From the NCBI GenBank assembly GCA_017465625.1, contig JAFTVV010000010.1, positions 1 through 64,000 of the forward strand: DNA of 64,000 bases, given 5' to 3'. Below, piece by piece: positions 1-8,203 of this stretch. Below the pieces are notes generated by a model. It worked only from the letters and a program-made list of their open reading frames with translations, was not told the DNA's origin and searched no databases. Source of the DNA: Oscillospiraceae bacterium (GTDB lineage: Bacteria > Bacillota > Clostridia > Oscillospirales > Oscillospiraceae). Made by a program: the position numbers and the translations under genes. Position 1 is the stretch's first letter. Every line of letters begins with the position of its first letter.

Positions 1-639
1 GTTCATCATGGAGAACATACCCTTCTTCATCTCGCCGCCGTACCAGGTGTTCAGAATGACCTGCTCACGGGAGGTCAGGTTGAACAGAACAGCAGTCTCG
101 GAGTTCAGACCCAGCTCCTTGTAGTTCTCTACCTTTGCCTTGGAAGCGTTGTAGATCACGAAGTCGGGCTTGAAGTTTGCCAGTTCTTCCTCGGAGGGAG
201 TGATGAACATATTCTTTACGAAGTGAGCCTGCCATGCCACTTCCACGATGAAGCGGATCGCCATACGGGAGTCGGGGTTGGTGCCGCAGAACAGGTCCAT
301 TACGTACAGCTTCTTGTTGGACAGCTCCTTTACAGCCAGCTCCTTGCAAGCATTCCAAGCTTCCATAGAGGCGGGCTTGTTATCGTTGCTGAACTCCTTG
401 GAGGTCCACCATACGGTGTCCTTAGAAGTGTCGTCCATCACGATGAACTTATCTTTGGGGGAACGGCCGGTGTAGATACCGGTCATCACGTTAACAGCAC
501 CCAGTTCGGTCAGCTGACCCTTCTCAAAGCCTTCCAGAGTGGGATCCATCTCTGCTTCAAACAGAGCCTCGTAGGAGGGGTTGTGGACCACTTCGGTAGT
601 GCCGGTGATGCCATACTTGGTTAAATCCAGATTTGCCAT
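1..639 (-). CDS. pckA: phosphoenolpyruvate carboxykinase (ATP), 5' part only
   Basis: The 213 N-terminal residues of ATP-dependent PEP carboxykinase, which interconverts oxaloacetate + ATP and PEP + CO2 + ADP in the cytosol. The reverse strand reads [20 protein letters not shown], followed by the PEPCK signature [14 protein letters not shown] near residues 53-66 and [19 protein letters not shown] near 190-208, both highly conserved in the family. The rest, including the Walker-A-type kinase motif, lies beyond the left edge. The start is the ATG at 637-639 with GAGGTAA seven bases upstream. In fermentative Clostridia the enzyme often runs in the carboxylating, ATP-forming direction; that direction is inference here. 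A leader hairpin lies at 695-750. Confidence 0.95.
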   Translation of the reverse strand, partial: MANLDLTKYGITGTTEVVHNPSYEALFEAEMDPTLEGFEKGQLTELGAVNVMTGIYTGRSPKDKFIVMDDTSKDTVWWTSKEFSNDNKPASMEAWNACKELAVKELSNKKLYVMDLFCGTNPDSRMAIRFIVEVAWQAHFVKNMFITPSEEELANFKPDFVIYNASKAKVENYKELGLNSETAVLFNLTSREQVILNTWYGGEMKKGMFSMMN

Positions 640-694
640 TTCAGTTACCTCTTTCATATATAATTTTTTCATAGAGTTGCGATTTTTCACAGGA

Positions 695-750
695 AAAAGC
701 AGAAAATTTCCACCCAAATTAGGCAGTTTTCCAAACACTTTTCTGCTTTT
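695..750 (-). promoter_or_regulatory. hairpin in the pckA leader
   Basis: Arms AAAAGCAGAAAA (695-706) and TTTTCTGCTTTT (739-750) are perfect 12-bp complements about 56-110 bases upstream of the pckA start codon. The stem is A/T rich with a GC core. It has no T-tract placed as a terminator, so a role in mRNA stability or regulation is only possible. Confidence 0.4.
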
Positions 751-839
751 GCAAATCGTTTTCTCATATTCTGCAATGATATCATACACTATAAAGCATT
801 AAAAATCAATAAAAACATTTCTAAATTTGGAAATCTTTT

Positions 840-1096
840 ATGAACACGCATTTTCGCCATCAGATGCGTTGGTCATTGCGAGGGCGCATTGTGCCCGTGG
901 CAATCCGATCCCCGTATACACACCCACCTATCGTAAGAACTCGTAGGGGCCGATGTGGGCATCGCAAACACAGGGGACGCAAACACAGGGGACGGGCAAA
1001 CACAGGGGACGGTTCTGTGTGTTGACATCAGTCAGACCTTAAACACAGGGCGGTTCTTAAACACAGGGGACGAAACACAGGGGACGGTTCTGTGTG
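840..1096. repeat. RAYT-associated hairpin repeats, upstream block
   Basis: Two near-identical 43-bp copies (998-1040 and 1073-1115) contain the hairpin AACACAG...CTGTGTGTT around GGGGACGGTT and then the promoter-like TTGACATCAGTCAGACCTT. Between and before them are truncated copies (965-978, 981-993, 1041-1057, 1059-1071). Inverted copies lie directly after the transposase gene. This is the arrangement expected of REP-type repeats around their RAYT. The stretch 840-960 shows no gene; short open frames there are repeat translation. Confidence 0.8.
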
Positions 1097-1125
1097 TTGA
1101 CATCAGTCAGACCTTTTGTTATGAT
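1097..1125 (+). promoter_or_regulatory. promoter of the RAYT gene
   Basis: A -35 box TTGACA at 1097-1102 and a -10 box TATGAT at 1120-1125 are separated by 17 bp, 20 bases before the start codon. The -35 directly abuts the repeat hairpin. The upstream repeat copy at 998-1040 carries the same TTGACA but no -10, showing that the duplicated unit includes part of the promoter. Confidence 0.75.
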
Positions 1126-1144
1126 AGCAGGGGGGTGATGCATT

Positions 1145-1894
1145 ATGCCTAGGCAAGCGCGAAAGAAAAGTGAAAGCGGCATCTATCACATTATGCTCCG
1201 GGGGATCAACCGGCAGCAAATCTTTGAAGATGCCGAAGATTGTTTTAAATTTTTGGAAATCTTAAAAGAGTATAAGGCAGTAAGCGAATATAGCATTTAT
1301 GCGTACTGCCTTATGGGAAATCATATTCATTTGCTGCTCAAAGAAGGCGCTGAATCTCTGGAGCAGATATTCAAGCGGGTGTGCGGTAAGTTTGTATATT
1401 GGTATAACGCCAAGTATCAGCGATCCGGCCATCTGTTTCAGGACCGTTTCAAAAGCGAACCGGTAGATACCCAGGAATACCTGCAGACAGTTATCTGTTA
1501 TATTCATCAAAATCCGCTAAAGGCAAAAATGTGCAAGCGCATTCCTGACTATGCCTATAGCAGTTATGCGGAGTATTTGGGTGGTAACGATTTGGTTGAT
1601 ACCGCTTATATCTTGGATATCTGGCCTTTGGACGAGTTTGTTGTGTTGAACGAAGCCATTGTGGAAGCATATTGCCTGGATATAACAGAGAATGAGAAAA
1701 TACGCTTGACCGATGAGCAAGCCCGCACATTGATGCAAAAAATATCCAAATGCGAAAGTGCAGCGCAATTTCAAAGTTTAGATACCTCGACGCGGGATAA
1801 GTGCCTGAAGAAACTTCGGGAAAAAGGGGTCTCAATCAGGCAGCTGAGCCGCTTAACAGGAATCAGCATTGGACTTGTAAGAAAAGTTGATTAA
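1145..1894 (+). CDS. REP-associated tyrosine transposase (RAYT, Y1_Tnp/IS200-like)
   Basis: 249 aa. Y1 transposases of the HUH class nick single-stranded DNA through a catalytic tyrosine. Visible motifs are an N-terminal YHIMLRGINRQQIF strand, the metal-binding HUH site in LMGNHIHLLL (about residues 57-66) and YIHQNPLKAKM (about 119-129) with the candidate catalytic Tyr. A C-terminal helix-turn-helix (KGVSIRQLSRLTGIS) is typical of RAYTs rather than IS200 TnpA. The start ATG follows GGGGGGTGATG. Unlike an insertion sequence there are no obvious IS ends; the gene is framed by hairpin repeats in opposite orientation (998-1115 and 1893-1960). RAYTs are thought to be domesticated, vertically inherited and to propagate REP sequences; activity here is unknown. 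Confidence 0.9.
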   Translation: MPRQARKKSESGIYHIMLRGINRQQIFEDAEDCFKFLEILKEYKAVSEYSIYAYCLMGNHIHLLLKEGAESLEQIFKRVCGKFVYWYNAKYQRSGHLFQDRFKSEPVDTQEYLQTVICYIHQNPLKAKMCKRIPDYAYSSYAEYLGGNDLVDTAYILDIWPLDEFVVLNEAIVEAYCLDITENEKIRLTDEQARTLMQKISKCESAAQFQSLDTSTRDKCLKKLREKGVSIRQLSRLTGISIGLVRKVD

Positions 1895-1976
1895 CACACA
1901 GAACCGTCCCCTGTGTTCTGTCCCCTAAGTTGATTAACACACAGAACCGTCCCCTGTGTTCTGTCCCCTGTGTTCC
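1884..1976. repeat. RAYT-associated hairpin repeats, downstream block
   Basis: Hairpin units of AACACACAGAACCGTCCCCTGTGTT, the reverse complement of the upstream unit, lie at 1893-1917 and 1936-1960, with a third partial copy. The block is a tandem duplication of about 43 bp that includes the last codons and stop of the transposase (AAGTTGATTAA occurs twice), so the gene's 3' end was copied with the repeat. Confidence 0.8.
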
Positions 1977-2202
1977 ATTTATTATGCCAGAAACGGGGGC
2001 ATATTTGAAGCATTGGCGGACACCCGGGGACGGGTGTCCCTACAAATCAGAATCGGTAGGTTTACCGTCGTAGGGGCAGATATCATCTGCCCGTAAATAT
2101 TGAAATCGTCGGCAACGCCGACACCTTAACTTTCCACTTTCCATTTTCAGCTTTCCACTTTCTCGTCACAACGCTTCCCTTTTGCCCGGCGCAGCCGGGT
2201 AA
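1977..2202. repeat. mosaic of intergenic palindromes, no gene
   Basis: No coding region is visible. The stretch holds copies of modules seen elsewhere in the window: the CGTAGGGGCAGATATCATCTGCC palindrome family (2069-2093), GTCGGCAACGCCGACACC (2107-2126), and the TTTCCACTTTCCATTTTC tract (2133-2163). Confidence 0.7.
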
Positions 2203-2243
2203 AACGAAAAAGGTGTGTACTTTTTGTACACACCTTTTTCGTT
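2203..2243 (-). terminator. terminator of the recJ-rqcP block
   Basis: A perfect 18-bp stem (2203-2220 with 2226-2243, five-base loop) carries A/T ends that give a T-tract on the minus strand. The rqcP stop codon lies inside the stem. Confidence 0.85.
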
Positions 2244-2481
2244 ATAACTCTTTATACATTGCGCCGGCATCGTCCTTACGGACATTGTCGGCCACCTGCA
2301 GCACTTCCACAGCCACTGTGCGCTCGCCCAAGGTAATCTCGATACGGTCACCGATCTTTACCTCATATCCGGCTTTTGCAACCTTTCCGTTGACCGAAAT
2401 GCGCCCGTTATCACAGGCTTCGTTGGCAACGGTGCGGCGCTTGATCAGGCGGGAAACCTTCAGGTATTTATCCAGACGCAT
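2242..2481 (-). CDS. rqcP: S4-domain RNA-binding protein RqcP
   Basis: 79 aa, a stand-alone S4 domain (MRLDKYLKVSRLIKRR at the N-terminus, then NGRISVNGKVAKAG). In Bacillus this protein, formerly YabO, works with RqcH on stalled 50S subunits to add C-terminal alanine tails to nascent chains. The partner gene rqcH is in this window at 60503. Length and basic N-terminal half match the family. The start codon lies one base after the hup stop, so the two genes are translationally coupled. In sporulating Bacilli and Clostridia yabP and yabQ often follow; here a terminator follows at once. Confidence 0.9.
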   Translation of the reverse strand: MRLDKYLKVSRLIKRRTVANEACDNGRISVNGKVAKAGYEVKIGDRIEITLGERTVAVEVLQVADNVRKDDAGAMYKEL

Positions 2482-2482
2482 C

Positions 2483-2758
2483 TTACTTTGCGACTTCGTC
2501 CTTCAGAGCCTTAGCAGCCTTGAAAGCGGGGATCTTGGAAGCGGGGATCTGGATGGTTTCCTTGGTCTGGGGGTTGCGGCCGGTACGGGCAGCGCGAGCC
2601 TTTACCTCGAAAATGCCGAAGCCGGCAACGTTCACCTTGTCACCATTCACCATAGCCTCGGTGATAGCGCCAAAAGTAGCGTCGATGGCAGCAGCAGCGT
2701 CCTTCTTAGTCAGGCCGGTCTTTTCAGCGACGGCAGCAATCAGGGTAGCCTTGTTCAT
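2483..2758 (-). CDS. hup: HU family DNA-binding protein
   Basis: 91 aa, full HU length. [20 protein letters not shown] opens the helical dimerisation part and [20 protein letters not shown] carries the beta-arm signature that intercalates at DNA kinks. HU compacts the nucleoid and assists replication, repair and recombination. The start ATG is preceded by GAGGTAA. It is cotranscribed with rqcP and lies 94 bp after the flippase gene, an order (yabM-hup-yabO) known in Clostridia, although the usual mazG between them is absent. Confidence 0.95.
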   Translation of the reverse strand: MNKATLIAAVAEKTGLTKKDAAAAIDATFGAITEAMVNGDKVNVAGFGIFEVKARAARTGRNPQTKETIQIPASKIPAFKAAKALKDEVAK

Positions 2759-2852
2759 AAAAATTACCTCTTTTCCAATATAGTTGGTTTTCTAACATTA
2801 CCATATATTCGTTAAAAATGCAAGCATTTTTCTTAATTTTTTGCCAATTTTT

Positions 2853-4529
2853 TTACAATTTTAACAACTTTGCGATCTTCTCACCTTTGGGCAGTAACAG
2901 ACAGTCTTCTTTCGTAATTGCTTTGCACACGACCACCAGCACGAAATACACCACAACGCCTACCATAATCGGTACGCCGCACAGCAGCATATTGCTGGTA
3001 ATGCCTGCAATATGCACCATCAGCCAGTAAACACCGTACACAACAGCACCCATCAGCGCCGCCGGCAGCAAGGGGCGAAGCATATTGCGCAGCAGCCTGG
3101 GCTTTTGGGGTACAACCTTGCGGATGCTCCAAAGATTCAGCGCACTGACCGACAGGTAGCACAGCGCAGAGCACACCGGCACTGCCATAATGCCCACATT
3201 GGGGTTGCCCACCAGCATATACATCAGCGCCAGCTTCACGCCGCCGCAAATCAACGTGTTGATTACCGGAATATGGGCTTTGCCGTGGGATTGGAGCAGG
3301 ACGGTGGTAAACATCGTCGCGGCATACAAACATACCGCACCGCCCATCACGGTCATCATCATCGTCGCAAGTGCCAGCTTTTCTCCCTCATAGCCGCCCA
3401 GCATCCCCATAATCGGGCCTGCCAGCACCGCAAGTCCCACAGAACAGGGCAGTGCCAAAAGGCCGGTGATCCGGGATGCGGATTCCTCTGTTTCACGGAC
3501 ACTTTTGTGGTCACCCACCGTGAGGAATGCGGTGATTGCCGGCAATACACTGGTGTTGATGGGGATAATAAAGGCACAGGGCATATTGAAAATCGTATAG
3601 CCGAAATTATAAATACCCTTCATACCGGAGGCCATCAGGGAGAAGTGATTCTCAGGCGTCCAGTCCTTCAGTGCCTGAACCTCCTCCTGCAGCTGCGGTA
3701 CTAAATTTTGGGCATAAGTGCCGGAAGCCAGTAATTCCTCCAGCCGATCCATATAAATGCCGATTTCGAGCACATTCAGTAGCTGCATACCTGCAGAGCC
3801 GATGGTAATGGGAATGGCAATGGCCAGCAGCTTTTTGGTGGTCACAGCAAAGCGCTCCACTTCCTCCGCGGAGACAGACAGCTCCCGATATGCAGGGCGG
3901 AACTTGCCGTAAAGATAAAATGCAGAGATCAGGCAGCTGACCGTCACGCCTAAAATTGCGCCGCCTGCCGCCCAGGAGACTTTGCCGGTCAGCTTCATCA
4001 GTCCGTAAGCTGCACCCAAGCCCACTACCAACTTGCAAAACGCCTCCAAAACCTGAGAGACGGCAGTGGGATTCATATTGCCCTGACCCTGGAAGAAGCC
4101 ACGATAGATGCTCAGATAGCCCATCAGTACCGCACAGGGTGCCAGACACAAAATGGCCGTCCAGGCACCGGGCTGTTCAAAACCGGATGCCAGTCTGGTG
4201 CAGAAAATACCCATCACCAGTGCCGCAATCAAGCCCAGTCCCAAAAACAGCATTCTGCTGACCTTGTAGATCTGCCGCACCCGATTATGCTCACCCAGCG
4301 AATAAGCCTGACTGATCATCCGGCTCATGGCAATGGGCAGACCGGCCGTTGCAATGGTAAGTAACAGGGTATAAATATCATAGGCAGTATTAAAATAGGC
4401 AAAGCCCACGTCACCGATGATGCCCTTCAGGGGAATCTTATAGATGGCGCCGATGACCTTCACCACCGCCACAGACAGCGACAGCACTGCCGCACCCTGC
4501 AGGAAATTTTGTTTTTTAGAAGCAGCCAT
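2853..4529 (-). CDS. SpoVB-like polysaccharide/lipid flippase (MOP superfamily)
   Basis: 558 aa with about 12-14 hydrophobic segments along the whole length, the pattern of the MATE/MurJ/SpoVB superfamily. The N-terminus (KVIGAIYKIPLKGIIG, then AMSRMISQAYSLGE) is close to the SpoVB/YabM type, which is linked to lipid-II or polysaccharide precursor export. Substrate is not shown by sequence. The context hup-rqcP matches the yabM neighbourhood. No other sporulation gene is seen in the window, so a role in general envelope synthesis is as likely as one in cortex formation. Its ribosome site AAGAGGTG lies directly against the left end of the repeat element at 4543. Confidence 0.85.
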   Translation of the reverse strand: MAASKKQNFLQGAAVLSLSVAVVKVIGAIYKIPLKGIIGDVGFAYFNTAYDIYTLLLTIATAGLPIAMSRMISQAYSLGEHNRVRQIYKVSRMLFLGLGLIAALVMGIFCTRLASGFEQPGAWTAILCLAPCAVLMGYLSIYRGFFQGQGNMNPTAVSQVLEAFCKLVVGLGAAYGLMKLTGKVSWAAGGAILGVTVSCLISAFYLYGKFRPAYRELSVSAEEVERFAVTTKKLLAIAIPITIGSAGMQLLNVLEIGIYMDRLEELLASGTYAQNLVPQLQEEVQALKDWTPENHFSLMASGMKGIYNFGYTIFNMPCAFIIPINTSVLPAITAFLTVGDHKSVRETEESASRITGLLALPCSVGLAVLAGPIMGMLGGYEGEKLALATMMMTVMGGAVCLYAATMFTTVLLQSHGKAHIPVINTLICGGVKLALMYMLVGNPNVGIMAVPVCSALCYLSVSALNLWSIRKVVPQKPRLLRNMLRPLLPAALMGAVVYGVYWLMVHIAGITSNMLLCGVPIMVGVVVYFVLVVVCKAITKEDCLLLPKGEKIAKLLKL

Positions 4530-4542
4530 TTTTACACCTCTT

Positions 4543-4816
4543 AAGCCTGAGCAATATCACTCGAATCAGCCCAAGCGGGCGTCTGATCGGCTCAGTCCTC
4601 ATTTTATTCATTGATGGGCATCAGCCCATCTGCTTTATAAACTTTTGCCTGACCCAATCATCCATCCCGCTTGGGTCGCAGATTTCTGAGCCGTGAGGCC
4701 GCTTCAAGGCAAGGCAGAGCTTTGCCGATGGGCTTTGCGCCCTTCAAAAAGCGATAACGACGCCTTGGAGTGGTCTCGCGGCTCAGAAACTGGTTCGAGT
4801 GATAATGTTCAGGCTT
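4543..4816. mobile_element. MITE-like element with 27-bp terminal inverted repeats
   Basis: The ends 4543-4569 and 4790-4816 are inverted copies with about three mismatches (left end AAGCCTGAGCAATATCACTC). Inside lies a second inverted pair, about 4684-4714 and 4763-4787, around TTTCTGAGCCG and CAAGGC, so the right half folds into a long hairpin. No reading frame is present. The element sits precisely between the stop of the amidohydrolase, which is formed by the right end, and the ribosome site of the flippase gene. No flanking direct duplication was identified with confidence. Confidence 0.65.
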
Positions 4817-6119
4817 CGAATAAGCGATCCATCCCATAGCCGGTCAGGTCTTCCACCGCGGATTTTAAATCCAAGGTGGGGAATTGACCGTTCTGATAGA
4901 GGACTTTGCCACGCACCATGGTCATTGCCACGTCGCCGCCCTTTGCGCCAAACACCAGTCCGTTCATTACGTTATGACAGGGAATCAGGTGGGGTGCGGT
5001 GAAGTCCACCAGCACAATATCCGCATCCATTCCCTCTTTCAACATTCCACAGCTTTCACTGCGTCCCTGTGCTCTGGCACCGCACACCGTTGCCATCATC
5101 AGGCAGGCTGTTGCAGGCATTGCGGCGGCATCCCCCTCTGCGGTACGCTCCGCAAACGCGGTGGCGCGCATCACTTCAAACAAATCCATATTGCCACATT
5201 CCACTGCACCGCCCGTGCCCAACGCCACGTTGACGCCTGCCTTCACCGCGCTCTTGACAGGAAGCACCTGCATACCTGCTTTTCCATAAGCAACAGGGGT
5301 AGTGACGGCACTGACCCTCTTTTTACCCAAAAGGACGCGTTCCTCTTCGGACAGCGCCACACAGCCGGTGGCCGTGACCGGCACATCCAGCATCCGATGG
5401 CAATTCAGAAGCTCCGCCACGCCCAGACCGGTGCGATCCATGGTATCCTCGGCTTCCTGCGCCGATTCAGCCATGTGCAGCTGAATGCCCAAGCCTTTCT
5501 CTTTGCAGTAGTCCGCAATCCCCTCCCACAGCAGATGATTGCTGGTATAAGGGGCGTAAATACCGCCGTCAATGCGGATTCTGCCATCGTCGTAGCCGTT
5601 CCACTTTTCTGCCAATCGACACAATTCTATGCACTGCTCATCGGTTTCAAAATCAAAGTCCTCCGTATCGCTGATGAAGCGATAGGCAGAAAGGGCAATG
5701 TTTGCCTTGATGCCTGCCTCTGCCGCGGCCTGTGCCGTTGCTTCAGGGAAGTAATACAAATCCGACACCGAAGTGATGCCAAACCGCAGACACTCTGCAA
5801 TGCCGATGGTGGCGGCCGCCTTGGCGCACCGAGCATCCATACGGTCCTCTTTGCTCAGACGGCCTTGCAACGCCTCCGCATTGGACACATCGTCCCACAG
5901 ATTCCGCAGTGCGGCAGTTGCCAGATGGGTATGGCAGTTTACAAGACCGGGGATCGCCACCATACCGGTACCGTCAATAATGATCTCCGGTTTTTCTTCC
6001 GGGGCTTCCTTGGAGATATGGCAGATTTTTCCCTGTTCGATCCCAATATATGCACCGAACAGCACCTGCATTTGTTCATTCATTGTGACCACAGTCACAT
6101 TGGAAATTAAGGTATCCAA
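4809..6119 (-). CDS. amidohydrolase-family protein with missing metal/active-site residues
   Basis: 436 aa, full length for the MTA/SAH deaminase and chlorohydrolase branch (beta-sandwich N-terminus, TIM barrel). The HTH metal motif is present (LVNCHTHLATAALRN, about residue 60) and so is HMAES (about 217), which supplies one His ligand and a Glu. However, the family AHC..L motif reads ATGCVAL, and the metal-binding Asp of the GTDG motif is Gly (LGTGGAVECGN, a GAC-to-GGC type change). A normal deaminase reaction is therefore doubtful. The start is a TTG with AGGAGG about ten bases upstream; no nearer ATG fits. The last codons lie in the repeat element. It may be a pseudoenzyme, or have changed chemistry. 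Confidence 0.8.
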   Translation of the reverse strand: MDTLISNVTVVTMNEQMQVLFGAYIGIEQGKICHISKEAPEEKPEIIIDGTGMVAIPGLVNCHTHLATAALRNLWDDVSNAEALQGRLSKEDRMDARCAKAAATIGIAECLRFGITSVSDLYYFPEATAQAAAEAGIKANIALSAYRFISDTEDFDFETDEQCIELCRLAEKWNGYDDGRIRIDGGIYAPYTSNHLLWEGIADYCKEKGLGIQLHMAESAQEAEDTMDRTGLGVAELLNCHRMLDVPVTATGCVALSEEERVLLGKKRVSAVTTPVAYGKAGMQVLPVKSAVKAGVNVALGTGGAVECGNMDLFEVMRATAFAERTAEGDAAAMPATACLMMATVCGARAQGRSESCGMLKEGMDADIVLVDFTAPHLIPCHNVMNGLVFGAKGGDVAMTMVRGKVLYQNGQFPTLDLKSAVEDLTGYGMDRLFEA

Positions 6120-6136
6120 AGCACCAATTCCTCCTG

Positions 6137-7576
6137 TTATCCTTGGCTGTTTAAGTCCTTCAGCAGACTGCAGAGCTTCTGTTTTTGCTCTGATACCCCC
6201 TCAAATTGCTCCATATACTGCTCCGGGAATTTGGGGTTATGGAAGCGCTCCAGCTTGCCGCCGGGCAGATTCACCTTGCTCATCGCCCCTCCGCCCAGAG
6301 ATACGATGGAATGTAATTCCTCCATCATAAAGATATTGTAAAGGCAGTCCCGATTATCCCGACTCCAGCCTACATTTTCATAACTGCCGGACATATATTT
6401 CTGCCGGTACAGATAGTAAGGCTGATATCCCGATTCAGAAAGCCGCATACGGGAGTAATCCACCATTTCGGAGACCTCCTGACGGCTGGGCAGGCTTTGC
6501 CTGGACTCAAACAGGTCTGCTCCTTTTTTCAGGGCAAGGGTATGCACCGTGATGTTGGCAGGACGCAGTTCGATCAGCTCATCCAGCGATGCCTGAAAAC
6601 CTGCAACACTGTCTTTGGGCAGACCTGCAATCAGGTCCATATTGATGTTCTCAAAGCCCATCTCCACGGCCTTTTTGTAGATCTTCCGCACATCCTCTGC
6701 GCTGTGGGGTCTGCCGCAGGCCTGCAGTACTTCATCTTGCATGGTCTGGGGATTGATGCTGATGCGGTCCACGCCTGCCGTCTTTAAAACCTGTAGTTTT
6801 TCCTCTGTCAGGGTGTCGGGACGGCCTGCCTCTACGGTAAACTCCACACAGCGGCTCAGATCCAGATTGGATCGGACACAGGTCAGTAAACGTTCCAACT
6901 GCTCCGCTTCCAAAGTGGTGGGCGTGCCGCCGCCCACATACACGGTGCGCAGCGTTGCGCCTGCGTCCTTCAGCAGAGGACCGGTATATTCAATTTCTTT
7001 CATTAAGTATTGCAGATACTCCTCCACCATACCCTTTTTCTTGCCGGCGGTACGGCTGACGAAACTGCAATAAGTGCATCGGGTGGGGCAAAAAGGAATA
7101 CCGATATATAAGGACACATCCTGCTTTTGCGTCCCGGCAACCGCTTTCACGGAGGCAAGAGAGCAGGCAATCGCCAGTCCTCGCCGCTGGGCGCTTACAT
7201 AGTATTCTTCTGCCAGCAATCTGTGGGCGGAACGCTCTGTGCCCCCCTCCAGCAGATGTTTGGTGGTGATTTTGGTGGGACGGACACCTGCCAGTGCACC
7301 CCACGCCGGCTCTTCCGGCAAATGGGGCAGTGCCGCGTCAAAATAGCTTTGCCGCAGCGCCTTATGAAAGGCAGGAACGGTCTGCTCCGTCACAGGAAGG
7401 GTACGCACACCCTCCGTGACCTTGCCGCCCACCGTGATGGTGGTGATAAAGCGGACAGCATCTTCCGTGCGCTCCACCTTGCTGACCGCCGTGCCCTCCT
7501 GATTCAAGGAGAAAAGTGCCTGCTGCAGCTGCTCCACCTGATATAAACTGTCGTGACCGACCAGTGTTAATTCCAT
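6137..7576 (-). CDS. hemZ: HemZ-type radical SAM protein (coproporphyrinogen dehydrogenase-like)
   Basis: 479 aa. A radical SAM core carries the 4Fe-4S cysteines in IGIPFCPTRCTYCSF (about residues 157-171), the glycine-rich VYVGGGTPTTL strand and NMDLIAGLP. An N-terminal extension of about 150 residues distinguishes HemZ from HemW and HemN. HemZ is the oxygen-independent coproporphyrinogen oxidase-like protein common in Clostridia, although many of these organisms lack haem synthesis, so its true substrate is uncertain. It lies 17 bp before the amidohydrolase gene and 23 bp after the MBL gene within one operon. hemW is a separate gene at 55640. Confidence 0.9.
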   Translation of the reverse strand: MELTLVGHDSLYQVEQLQQALFSLNQEGTAVSKVERTEDAVRFITTITVGGKVTEGVRTLPVTEQTVPAFHKALRQSYFDAALPHLPEEPAWGALAGVRPTKITTKHLLEGGTERSAHRLLAEEYYVSAQRRGLAIACSLASVKAVAGTQKQDVSLYIGIPFCPTRCTYCSFVSRTAGKKKGMVEEYLQYLMKEIEYTGPLLKDAGATLRTVYVGGGTPTTLEAEQLERLLTCVRSNLDLSRCVEFTVEAGRPDTLTEEKLQVLKTAGVDRISINPQTMQDEVLQACGRPHSAEDVRKIYKKAVEMGFENINMDLIAGLPKDSVAGFQASLDELIELRPANITVHTLALKKGADLFESRQSLPSRQEVSEMVDYSRMRLSESGYQPYYLYRQKYMSGSYENVGWSRDNRDCLYNIFMMEELHSIVSLGGGAMSKVNLPGGKLERFHNPKFPEQYMEQFEGVSEQKQKLCSLLKDLNSQG

Positions 7577-7599
7577 GATTATACCTCAGACGATTTCGG

Positions 7600-8187
7600 T
7601 TACAGATAGGGGTTATACTTTTTTTCTGATTCCAAAGTAGTGGCACTGCCGTGACCGGGGTATACCTTGTAGTTGACAGGCAGATTCTTGAGCCGTTCCA
7701 GCGACTTTTTCAGTGCCGTCCAGTCGCCCAAGGGAAAATCCGTCCGTCCGCAAGAGCCGGCAAACAGGGTGTCACCGGAAAACAGGCAATCTTCACAGGC
7801 ATAGCACACACAGCCGGGGGTATGCCCGGGGGTGTGCAGTACGGAAAAGGTCAGTCCGGCAAGCTGCAGTGTATCCCCCTCTGCCACGCTGTTGGTGTAG
7901 CACAGGCTGCCGGCAGTGAACCGTTCCGGCAAGGCGCAGTCTTCGGGACACAAATAAATATCGCAGTCTGTTTCCGCAAACAGTTGGCGCACGCCGCCCA
8001 CGTGGTCAAAATGCCCGTGGGTCAGCAAAATGGCGGTGATGGTTTTGCCCAGCGCCTTTGCTTCCTCTAAAATGCGTGCAGGCTCATAGCCCGGATCAAT
8101 CACCACACATTCCCGTGCCCCCTCTGCCCATACCAGATAGCAGTTGGTCTCATAATCACCCAATACCAGTGTTTGAATCTGAATCAT
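7600..8187 (-). CDS. MBL-fold metallo-hydrolase (glyoxalase II-like)
   Basis: 195 aa, the compact metallo-beta-lactamase fold. The zinc motif HGHFDHVGG is at about residues 56-64, with further ligands in TPGHTPG (about 118), SGDTLF (Asp, about 138) and YPGHG (about 178). The fold resembles hydroxyacylglutathione hydrolase; in organisms without glutathione the substrate is another thioester or is unknown. The gene sits between dtd and hemZ with 16- and 23-bp gaps, a conserved clostridial arrangement. Methylglyoxal synthase is encoded elsewhere in the window, but no link is implied. Confidence 0.9.
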   Translation of the reverse strand: MIQIQTLVLGDYETNCYLVWAEGARECVVIDPGYEPARILEEAKALGKTITAILLTHGHFDHVGGVRQLFAETDCDIYLCPEDCALPERFTAGSLCYTNSVAEGDTLQLAGLTFSVLHTPGHTPGCVCYACEDCLFSGDTLFAGSCGRTDFPLGDWTALKKSLERLKNLPVNYKVYPGHGSATTLESEKKYNPYL

Positions 8188-8203
8188 CGCTCTTCCCTCT
8201 TTT

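Noticed and set aside
840..1152. Small proteins in the RAYT upstream repeats
   Set aside because: Frames are translations of the hairpin repeats (TQGTVLCVDISQT repeated).
4884..6110. 408-aa open frame opposite the amidohydrolase
   Set aside because: Antisense shadow with His/Cys-rich composition and no start signal.
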